A DNA stretch of 64,000 nucleotides, taken from NCBI RefSeq assembly GCF_000428845.1, contig NZ_AUAS01000009.1, positions 1 through 64,000 on the forward strand. The letters are read 5' to 3'. The stretch's first letter is position 1. The number at the start of each line of letters is the position of its first letter. Shown here one piece after another: positions 57,878 to 64,000 of the stretch. Under the pieces are notes generated by a model. That model was given only the letters and a program-made list of their open reading frames with translations. It had not been told where the DNA came from and did not search any database. Position numbers and translations under genes: made by a program. The stretch is from Dyadobacter alkalitolerans DSM 23607 (lineage in GTDB: Bacteria; Bacteroidota; Bacteroidia; Cytophagales; Spirosomataceae).

Positions 57878-58303
57878 ATGGAATCAGACCTTGATAAATT
57901 CATTACCGCCCAGGAGCGGGATTATGCTGGGGCTTTGGCGGAGATACGGCGGGGGCGGAAGCAGGGGCATTGGATATGGTATGTCTTTCCGCAGATTAAA
58001 GGGTTGGGGATGAGTGGCACTTCGGTGCATTATGCCATTGAGGATATTGGGCAGGCGAACCGTTACTTGCAAAATCCGGTTTTGGGCAAGAGATTGATTG
58101 AAATCTCAAATGCGATCCTGGCTATCGAAGGCAAATCAGCCAACGAGATCCTGGGCAGCCCTGATGATATGAAGTTACGGTCCAGTATGACTTTATTTAG
58201 TATGACCGAGGGCGCAGATCCTGTTTTCCAGGCCGTCCTCGATAAATATTTTGATGGTAAGCCGGATCAGAGAACCATCGAAATCCTCAATAGACAGCAT
58301 TGA
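57878..58303 (+). CDS. DUF1810 family protein
   Basis: The 141-residue protein matches DUF1810 over its whole length: 'LDKFITAQERDYAGALAEIR' at the start, 'GHWIWYVFPQIKGLGMSGTS' (about 30-49), 'YAIEDIGQANRYLQNPVLGK' and 'DDMKLRSSMTLFSM'. It is a cytoplasmic protein of unknown function. Its stop codon is directly followed by the ATG of a histone deacetylase family gene with no gap, so both are translated from one mRNA. Confidence 0.9.
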   Translation: MESDLDKFITAQERDYAGALAEIRRGRKQGHWIWYVFPQIKGLGMSGTSVHYAIEDIGQANRYLQNPVLGKRLIEISNAILAIEGKSANEILGSPDDMKLRSSMTLFSMTEGADPVFQAVLDKYFDGKPDQRTIEILNRQH

Positions 58304-59203
58304 ATGTTCCCCATCGCGTTTGACCCTATATATAAATACCCGGTGCCGGACGGGCACCGTTTTCCGATGGATAAATATGAGCTGCTCCCTATGCAGTTAC
58401 TGCGCGAAGGCGTTGCGGTGGAATCGGATTTTTTCAGTCCGGAACCTGTTGATATACAGGCGGTTTATGCAGTCCACGATCGCGCTTATGCGGACCGGAT
58501 CGTTCAGGGAGCGCTTAGCAAGCAGGAAATGCGGCGTATCGGTTTTGTGCAGTCGCCTGTGCTTGCGGAACGTGAGTTGCGGATCACTAACGGGACGGTG
58601 CAAGGCGCGCTTAAAGCATTGGAAACGGGGATCGCATTCAACATTGCAGGCGGCACGCACCATGCAGGACGCGATTTCGGGGAAGGATTTTGCATGATTA
58701 ACGACCATGCCGTTGCAGCCCAGTATTTAATTGATCAGAAGTTGTGCAGCCAGGTCCTTATTGTTGATCTGGATGTGCACCAGGGCAATGGAACAGCACA
58801 GATTTTCACGAATCAGCCGCTGGTTTTTACGTTTTCCATGCATGGAAAAAACAACTATCCTTTTAGAAAAGAAAAGAGTGATCTTGATGTGCCGCTGGAT
58901 GACAAAACCGGTGATGATATTTATTTAAAGATATTGGAAAACACACTCCCCAAACTGATAGAGCAGGTAAAGCCCGACTTTATTTTCTACCAGGCAGGTG
59001 TTGACATTCTGCAAACCGATAAGATCGGGCGGATGTCGTGCACGGAGCGGGGGTGCCAGTTAAGGGACGAAATGGTGATGCAGTTGGTCCACAAGCACAA
59101 CATTCCAATGCAATGCAGCATGGGCGGCGGTTATTCTCCGCAACTCAGGACCATTTTGAATGCGCACGCGAATACATATCGGGTCGCGAGACAAATATTT
59201 TAG
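58304..59203 (+). CDS. Histone deacetylase family (arginase/deacetylase fold) protein
   Basis: The 299-residue protein has the zinc-dependent deacetylase residues: 'FNIAGGTHHAGRDFGEGFCM' (His-His pair, about 107-126), 'VLIVDLDVHQGNGTAQIF' (Asp and His zinc ligands) and 'FYQAGVDILQTD' (second zinc Asp), ending with 'MGGGYSPQL'. Bacterial members are amidohydrolases that remove acetyl groups from polyamines, proteins or small molecules; AcuC-type members act on acetyl-CoA synthetase. The substrate cannot be read from sequence. It forms a gapless pair with the DUF1810 gene. Confidence 0.92.
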   Translation: MFPIAFDPIYKYPVPDGHRFPMDKYELLPMQLLREGVAVESDFFSPEPVDIQAVYAVHDRAYADRIVQGALSKQEMRRIGFVQSPVLAERELRITNGTVQGALKALETGIAFNIAGGTHHAGRDFGEGFCMINDHAVAAQYLIDQKLCSQVLIVDLDVHQGNGTAQIFTNQPLVFTFSMHGKNNYPFRKEKSDLDVPLDDKTGDDIYLKILENTLPKLIEQVKPDFIFYQAGVDILQTDKIGRMSCTERGCQLRDEMVMQLVHKHNIPMQCSMGGGYSPQLRTILNAHANTYRVARQIF

Positions 59204-59285
59204 GTTAGCATCATAACCGGGCACAATTTTTAAACAGCTCGCTATTCGAACCAGGACGAAAATATTTGAACATAAAATGCACTCA

Positions 59286-60989
59286 ATGAAGCAGCTCAGC
59301 CAATTTTTGCTTTTCACATTACTCATGTTGCCGGCATACGGCCAGGCGCAGGACAAACTCGCGCCGGTCGACCTAAAAAACCACATCTGGTTTAAAAACA
59401 GCATTATATATAACCTCGAAGTAGGGGTTTTTAAGGATAGCGATGGAGATGGCCGCGGCGATTTTCAAGGTCTGATCGAAAAGCTGGACTATATCCGTGC
59501 ATTGGGTGTGGATGCAATCTGGCTGGCACCATTTCAGCCTACGCCGGGCAAGGACGATGGGTATGATGTAGCAGATTTTTATGGAGTTGACGAGAAGTTG
59601 GGGACAAGCGGCGACTTCGCCGAACTCGTTTTTCAAGCACAAAAAAGAGGCATGCGGGTGATTATTGATCTCGTAATTAACCACACATCCGATCAGCATT
59701 CCTGGTTTCAGCAAGCCCGAAAAAGCAAGGATTCCAAGTATCGGGACTGGTACATTTGGTCCGACAAGCTGCCGAAAGACTATAACAAAGGAATGGTGTT
59801 CCCGGGCGTGCAAAAGGCGGTTTGGGATATGGATACACTGGCCGGGCAATACTATTACCACCGTTTTTACCCTTTTCAGCCCGATTTGAACTTTGCAAAT
59901 CCCGCCGTCGTGGAAGAAAGCCAGAAAATCATCGGTTACTGGCTGGGTCAGGGCGTTTCGGGCTTTCGCCTGGATGCGGTGCCATTTATTATTGAAGTGC
60001 CTAAAACAGGCAGTGAAAAACCCGAGCTGGATTACAAATTTCTGATGGATATCAGGCAGTTTGCACAAACGCGCAGAGCTGATGTCGTAATTCTTGGCGA
60101 AGCCAATGTTATGCCTGAGGAAAATCAGAATTACTTTGGAAAAAATGGGGAGGGCATGCAAATGATGTTCAACTTCTTTGCCAACCAGCATTTGTTTTAT
60201 GCGCTCGCAACCGGCAACATTGATCCATTCAAAAAAGCCATTTCTGAAACGCAGATCATTCCGGATGCTTCACAATGGGCACATTTCCTGCGCAATCATG
60301 ATGAAGTAGACCTGGGAAGGCTCTCAGACAAACAACGGCAGGAGGTTTATGCTAAATTCGGCCCGGATACCAGCATGCAGCTTTACGACCGGGGCATCCG
60401 GCGGCGGCTGGCAACCATGCTGGGTAACAACCGCAAGCATATGGAGCTGGCTTACAGCTTGTTATTTTCTCTTCCGGGAACTCCCGTGATCCGCTACGGC
60501 GATGAACTCGGGATGGGCGACGACCTTCGTTTAAAGGAGCGCATTTCTGTGCGCACGCCTATGCAATGGACAGCCGAAAAAAATGCCGGCTTCACCACAG
60601 CCGATACAGCCTTCCGTCCGGTGATTGATTTTGGGGATCACGGTTATAAGAAAATCAATGTTGAAGACCAGACACGTGACTCAGCATCATTGCTGAACTG
60701 GACAACAGCATTGATCAAACTCCGCAAATCCTGCCCGGAAATCGGGTTAGGAACATATAAAATTCTGGACGCCGGTTCAGCTGCTGTTTTCGCCATCCAG
60801 TATGAGCACGAAGGAAAAGCGCTGGTGATCCTGCACAATTTCAGCGATCGGCCGGCACAGTCGCGGATTAACATTCCCGGAAATAACTTATTGGTTGATT
60901 TGATTGATGAAGATGATCAGAAGGCTTCCGATGGGAAATACAGCATTAAGCTTGATGGCTACGGCTACAAATGGTTCCGGATTAAATAG
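59286..60989 (+). CDS. Secreted GH13 alpha-amylase family enzyme (trehalose-synthase-like)
   Basis: The ATG at 59286 begins MKQLSQFLLFTLLMLPAYGQ, a clean signal peptide; an ATG at 59277 would add three residues. The 567-residue protein has the GH13 regions: 'VIIDLVINHTS' (region I), 'VSGFRLDAVPFII' with the nucleophile Asp (II), 'VILGEANVMPE' with the acid Glu (III) and 'HFLRNHDEVDLG' (IV). 'WFKNSIIYNLEVGVFKDSDG' and 'YKWFRIK' resemble the trehalose synthase / GH13_16 group, which is normally cytoplasmic. The signal peptide places it in the periplasm or outside. It would act on alpha-glucosides (maltose, trehalose or maltooligosaccharides). Its last 8 bp overlap the convergent gene. Confidence 0.88.
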   Translation: MKQLSQFLLFTLLMLPAYGQAQDKLAPVDLKNHIWFKNSIIYNLEVGVFKDSDGDGRGDFQGLIEKLDYIRALGVDAIWLAPFQPTPGKDDGYDVADFYGVDEKLGTSGDFAELVFQAQKRGMRVIIDLVINHTSDQHSWFQQARKSKDSKYRDWYIWSDKLPKDYNKGMVFPGVQKAVWDMDTLAGQYYYHRFYPFQPDLNFANPAVVEESQKIIGYWLGQGVSGFRLDAVPFIIEVPKTGSEKPELDYKFLMDIRQFAQTRRADVVILGEANVMPEENQNYFGKNGEGMQMMFNFFANQHLFYALATGNIDPFKKAISETQIIPDASQWAHFLRNHDEVDLGRLSDKQRQEVYAKFGPDTSMQLYDRGIRRRLATMLGNNRKHMELAYSLLFSLPGTPVIRYGDELGMGDDLRLKERISVRTPMQWTAEKNAGFTTADTAFRPVIDFGDHGYKKINVEDQTRDSASLLNWTTALIKLRKSCPEIGLGTYKILDAGSAAVFAIQYEHEGKALVILHNFSDRPAQSRINIPGNNLLVDLIDEDDQKASDGKYSIKLDGYGYKWFRIK

Positions 60990-61896
60990 TGGCTGAATGC
61001 TCGGGATTGGCTTCCATAGGAGTTCCTGCCAGCATATGGGCAAGGATAGGCGCACACTTTTCCTGGCACGCCGGATAAAACTGTCCGTGTTTCCAAAAGG
61101 CAGATTTGGGAGACATTCCCCACCAGAATTCAGCCATAGCCAGTGGTTTCATTTTATTTAAAAATGCATGTTGAAGTAATTTAGGAGCAGCACATTCACC
61201 TGCGCCCGCAGGTGGGTTTTTGTAAGAAGCTTCGGAAAATATGTCTCGCAAGCTCTTGTGGGTGCCTGCCTGGTTAAGGAAGCTGTATTGATCGAAAATC
61301 GCATTTTGCAGGGAAAGCGAGTGACTTTTCCGGATTGATTTCAAGTTTTGAATCTGTGTTTCAAATGCTTCACTTTTGTCAAATTCAAGCACCTTAATCG
61401 CCTTGTTGATGCGTGAAAGCTCGGTCATGCCTGCATTCAGGAAGCCGCCTTCTGCGACGCCGTCGAAGATAGGAGGGACGAACTTGGCATGGTGATTTCC
61501 GCCGGCCAGCTTTCCGGAGAAGGCAGCGAGATAGCCGACCTCACGCTGCTCTGTTTCTACCACAAGCACGCCGAACATTTTACCAATAATATTCTCAGGA
61601 TCGTCAGACAAGCCGAAATTGTGTGCCCATTCCTGCTGTGTTTCCAGATGCGATTGCAGCATAGAAACGGCTAACAAGCTCAGTGGATGCGGTTTATAGT
61701 TGAATGGGAATGTGAATTTTTCAGGCAAAACATACCGTTCAGCATGCTCGAACGGCGTGAAATATTCTTCTGAAATGGCAGTTAATGGCGTTGACAATAG
61801 ACAGGCGGATGCTGGAATATTAAAAGCTGCCGGAAATAACCGGCGTATGTGCCAGCAAAAATACATATTCCGATTGAAATGGCCTTCATAGCACAC
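60982..61896 (-). CDS. Stand-alone N-terminal domain of a pseudouridine-synthase-type protein
   Basis: The 304-residue frame contains 'YVLPEKFTFPFNYKPHPLSL' (about 55-75), 'WAHNFGLSDDPENIIGKMFG', 'GYLAAFSGKLAGGNHHAKFV' and 'PPAGAGECAAPKLLQHAFLN', then 'MAEFWWGMSPKSAFWKHGQF' with 'YPACQEKCAPILAHML'. In Bacteroidota this domain is the long N-terminal extension of RluA-type pseudouridine synthases of about 550 residues. Here the frame stops directly after it, so the catalytic RluA domain is missing. The first ~45 residues have no homology, and the true start may lie further inside at a non-ATG codon. It is either a functional single-domain protein or a gene truncated by the neighbouring convergent GH13 gene. 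Confidence 0.6.
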   Translation of the reverse strand: MCYEGHFNRNMYFCWHIRRLFPAAFNIPASACLLSTPLTAISEEYFTPFEHAERYVLPEKFTFPFNYKPHPLSLLAVSMLQSHLETQQEWAHNFGLSDDPENIIGKMFGVLVVETEQREVGYLAAFSGKLAGGNHHAKFVPPIFDGVAEGGFLNAGMTELSRINKAIKVLEFDKSEAFETQIQNLKSIRKSHSLSLQNAIFDQYSFLNQAGTHKSLRDIFSEASYKNPPAGAGECAAPKLLQHAFLNKMKPLAMAEFWWGMSPKSAFWKHGQFYPACQEKCAPILAHMLAGTPMEANPEHSATI

Positions 61897-61941
61897 TGGT
61901 CTCGCGCCGGGCCAGGCTTCTTCGCTGAAATGAAATATTTG

Positions 61942-62193
61942 CTACTCAGCACTTTGCTTCCAATGCAGCAACTGGGGCGTGTAAGAAATCATCAGATAAT
62001 GCCAAACCGGGACTTTGCCCGAATCAGAGACTGAGAAAATCCGGCCGTTATCCAGAGTCAACGCCTGCCTGCCAACCCGGACGGAAATGTGTTTGTCAAT
62101 AAATCCTTCCGCATACAGCTCAAATGCATTAATGCTGCCGACGCGCGAAACCTGACCGCAACATCCCAAAACCAGCAGCAAGACACGCCACAT
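61942..62193 (-). pseudogene. Porin-like remnant coupled to the GNAT gene
   Basis: The 83-residue frame starts with ATG at 62193 directly on the stop of the GNAT gene (TGATG). It has a short hydrophobic start (WRVLLLVLGCCGQV) and 'FELYAEGFIDKHISVRVGRQ' with 'ALTLDNGRIFSVSD', which resembles one hairpin of alginate-export or other anion-porin barrels ('...YIEGKISP.ISVKVGRQ.L..DNGRLF'). A full porin has 400 or more residues, so this is probably a fragment. A small real protein is less likely. Confidence 0.35.
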
Positions 62194-62657
62194 CAAATGA
62201 CCCGCTCCATATAAATCGTTTCTTGGATAGGGTTAAAATAATAGGGCTCGATGGCCTGAAAGCCAAAGGATTCATAAAGTCTCCTGGCCTTGGTCATGCT
62301 GCTCAAAGTATCCAGCCGGATCTTTTTGTAACCCAGCTTGCTTGCCGAAAGAATGGCGCTTTCAAGTAATGATCTACCAAAATTAAATCCCCGAAAATCT
62401 GGGCGGACATACATGCGTTTTAATTCCGCCGTCTCGTCGTCCAGGCGCCTGATTCCCGTACAGCCGGCCAGCAGGTCGTCTTTGTAAACGAGCAGAAGCG
62501 CGCCGGTTGGCTGGTCATATTGCTGGCGGATGAATTCCAGTTCTTTAGAAAAATTCTGGAATGACAGATCAATGTCGAGGGAGTTGGCATATTCTTCAAA
62601 AAGCTCTTTCGCCTGTTCAAACTCCTGATCTGTTTCAGCTGTCTTGTAAATGGTCAT
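62193..62657 (-). CDS. GNAT-family N-acetyltransferase
   Basis: From the ATG at 62657 the protein has 154 residues; a second ATG at 62666 would add three. The GNAT core is 'ETAELKRMYVRPDFRGFNFG', with the acetyl-CoA loop R-G-F-N-F-G, followed by 'LLESAILSASKLGYKKIRLD' and 'MTKARRLYESFGFQAIEPYY', the motif B Tyr region. Such enzymes acetylate amines of small molecules or proteins. The substrate is unknown. The downstream porin remnant overlaps by one base. Confidence 0.9.
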   Translation of the reverse strand: MTIYKTAETDQEFEQAKELFEEYANSLDIDLSFQNFSKELEFIRQQYDQPTGALLLVYKDDLLAGCTGIRRLDDETAELKRMYVRPDFRGFNFGRSLLESAILSASKLGYKKIRLDTLSSMTKARRLYESFGFQAIEPYYFNPIQETIYMERVI

Positions 62658-63022
62658 TCCCGTCATTACTGCGGTCGTTAAGCATGTAAGTCAGGTCGAA
62701 AATAGTTGAAAAGGCCAACTATTTCATGGGGTAAATCTTCAAATAGGTTTTGAGGCAAAATAATCTTGTTATATTCCAAATTAGGCTTCTGGGAGAAGTT
62801 TAAATATATGCCGATTTTAATATAAACAGGAATTATTTCAACCTGGATGCGGCGCTTTGAGAACGTTGCCGGTAACGTATGCATAAAAAAATTGTGGGGA
62901 TGCGTTGCTCGTGATGTTAAATGCCATCAAATTAAGTTGACACTAAAATTAAAAAGCGCCTGGGATCGTCGAAAAGTTATATTCCGGCGCCATATTCAGC
63001 AGATCCATACCAACTCAATAAC
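62658..63022. other. Divergent intergenic region, no gene seen
   Basis: The 365-bp AT-rich gap lies between the leftward GNAT gene and the rightward polygalacturonase gene. A 68-codon frame on the minus strand has no recognisable motif. Neither a terminator nor a clean TAnnTTTG element was found. Confidence 0.45.
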
Positions 63023-64000
63023 ATGATGACTTTCAAATTACGATTCGCGAATATTGCTTTAATGGCGCTTTACTCGTTAGGCGCTGCCGCCCAGAGCAGT
63101 GAAACTTATAGCTGGACAAACTTGCCGAAGGCCCAGCAGCCTGTGTTCAAGCAAGATACGGTCCGTATTACAGCCTATGGCGCAACGCCGGATGGCCATA
63201 CATTGAATACGGAAGCCATCCATAAGGCCATTGATGCCGTGAATAAAAAAGGTGGAGGCGTCGTGCTGGTGCCGGCTGGACTCTGGATGACCGGGCCTAT
63301 TGTAATGAAAAGCAACATTAACCTGCATTTAAGTGAAAATGCAACCCTGCTTTTCACGCCCGACAAAACGAAATATGCCCTTACCGAAGGTTTTTATGAA
63401 GGGAAAAGCGCAGCCCGGAACCAATCGCCGATTTCGGGTATTGACCTCGAAAATGTTGCCATTACGGGCAAGGGCATTGTAGACGGCAATGGTGATGTCT
63501 GGCGTGCGGTGCATAAAAGCCAGTTGACCGAAAGCCAATGGAAGGAAAAAGTGGCGTCGGGAGGCGTTCTGAAAGACGATGGCAAAACCTGGTATCCGAG
63601 CCAGCAGTTCAAAGATGCCAGCACCGGAAATAAGAGCATGTTGCTCACGGCCGGCAAAAAGCCAGCGGATTTTGCTGATATGAAGGATTTCCTGAGGCCT
63701 AACCTCGTTGTTTTCAACAATTGTAAAAAGGTGTTGCTCGAAGGTGTAACATTCCAGAACTCGGCCGCCTGGTGTATCCACCCGCTCATGTGCCAGGATC
63801 TGACAATTCGAAACGTGCGCGTCAAAAATCCGGAATATGCGCATAATGGCGACGGAATGGATATCGAGTCCTGCAAAAACTTTTTAATTGAAGGCTGCAC
63901 GCTCGACGTTGGCGATGATGCCATTTGTATCAAATCGGGCAAAGATGAAGAAGGCAGGAAGCGCGGCATGCCTACTGAAAATGGTTTAATCAGAGATAAC
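63023..64000 (+). CDS. Secreted GH28 polygalacturonase-like enzyme, 3' end outside window
   Basis: The frame opens at ATG 63023 (or the next ATG at 63026) and is open to the window edge with 326 codons visible. A signal peptide (about 1-23, ending GAAAQS) is followed by 'TAYGATPDGHTLNTEAIHKA' and 'GGGVVLVPAGLWMTGPIVMK', the usual start of GH28 pectinases. Later 'AHNGDGMDIESC' and 'DVGDDAICIKSGKD' supply the catalytic Asp residues of the parallel beta-helix (NTDG- and GDD-like motifs). It should hydrolyse galacturonan or related pectin. The remaining His-containing motif G-H-G lies beyond the window. Confidence 0.9.
   Translation, partial: MMTFKLRFANIALMALYSLGAAAQSSETYSWTNLPKAQQPVFKQDTVRITAYGATPDGHTLNTEAIHKAIDAVNKKGGGVVLVPAGLWMTGPIVMKSNINLHLSENATLLFTPDKTKYALTEGFYEGKSAARNQSPISGIDLENVAITGKGIVDGNGDVWRAVHKSQLTESQWKEKVASGGVLKDDGKTWYPSQQFKDASTGNKSMLLTAGKKPADFADMKDFLRPNLVVFNNCKKVLLEGVTFQNSAAWCIHPLMCQDLTIRNVRVKNPEYAHNGDGMDIESCKNFLIEGCTLDVGDDAICIKSGKDEEGRKRGMPTENGLIRDN

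Noticed and set aside
1-64000. CRISPR arrays, rRNA and complete tRNA genes, replication origins
   Set aside because: No regularly spaced repeats, rRNA-like conserved blocks or complete cloverleaf-compatible sequences were noticed by eye; a tRNAscan or Infernal run would be decisive.

Overview
The window is from a Bacteroidota chromosome, most probably a Cytophagales member such as a Dyadobacter or Spirosoma relative. This is inferred from content, not from a marker gene: two SusC/SusD pairs, TonB receptors with an N-terminal carboxypeptidase-regulatory repeat, a T9SS C-terminal sorting domain, two ECF sigma/anti-sigma operons, ATPase-less FtsX/MacB permeases, DUF4249 and DUF4932 proteins, and several promoters with the Bacteroidota -7 element TAnnTTTG. 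No rRNA, complete tRNA or CRISPR array was seen.

Left edge (1-1340) is mobile-element debris. An IS3-type element running off the window sits inside the orfA of a second IS. To the right lie a fragment matching the 3' end of a tmRNA/tRNA gene (probable attachment site), its terminator and a decayed tyrosine recombinase. 1.5-8.7 kb holds housekeeping and accessory genes: a beta-barrel protein, an APC permease, a second barrel protein, a 2H phosphoesterase, a divergent metal-related pair sharing a 23-bp palindrome, and a manganese catalase. 8.8-15 kb has an ECF sigma factor and an anti-sigma/barrel protein flanked by two paralogous lipoproteins, then a secreted T9SS esterase. 15.6-18.5 kb has a ThiF-like adenylating enzyme (Rv1355c type) paired with a FeeM-like N-acyltransferase, and a divergent Crp-family regulator. 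19.2-25.6 kb is an operon of two large permeases around a DUF4932 protein.

25.9-41.7 kb holds a DUF4249 lipoprotein, a haloalkane dehalogenase with an AraC regulator, a TetR regulator divergent from a SusC/SusD/phosphodiesterase locus, a gmhB-glycosyltransferase pair, a response regulator, an LLM oxidoreductase and a DUF937 protein. 41.7-54 kb holds an Oar-like TonB receptor, an HTH/PIN toxin-antitoxin pair, a second SusC/SusD pair and a further TonB receptor. Two long palindromes of one repeat family (35.3 and 41.7 kb) differ from each other by paired changes that preserve the hairpin.

54-64 kb holds an ECF sigma/anti-sigma/DUF4097 operon ending in a broken barrel gene. Next comes the strongest candidate for an unusual system: an AbiF-type HEPN protein preceded by a structured, terminated small-RNA-like segment (56826-56966). 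After it lie a DUF1810-histone deacetylase pair, a secreted GH13 enzyme, a stand-alone N-terminal extension of a pseudouridine synthase, a GNAT with a coupled porin remnant, and the start of a GH28 polygalacturonase cut by the window end.
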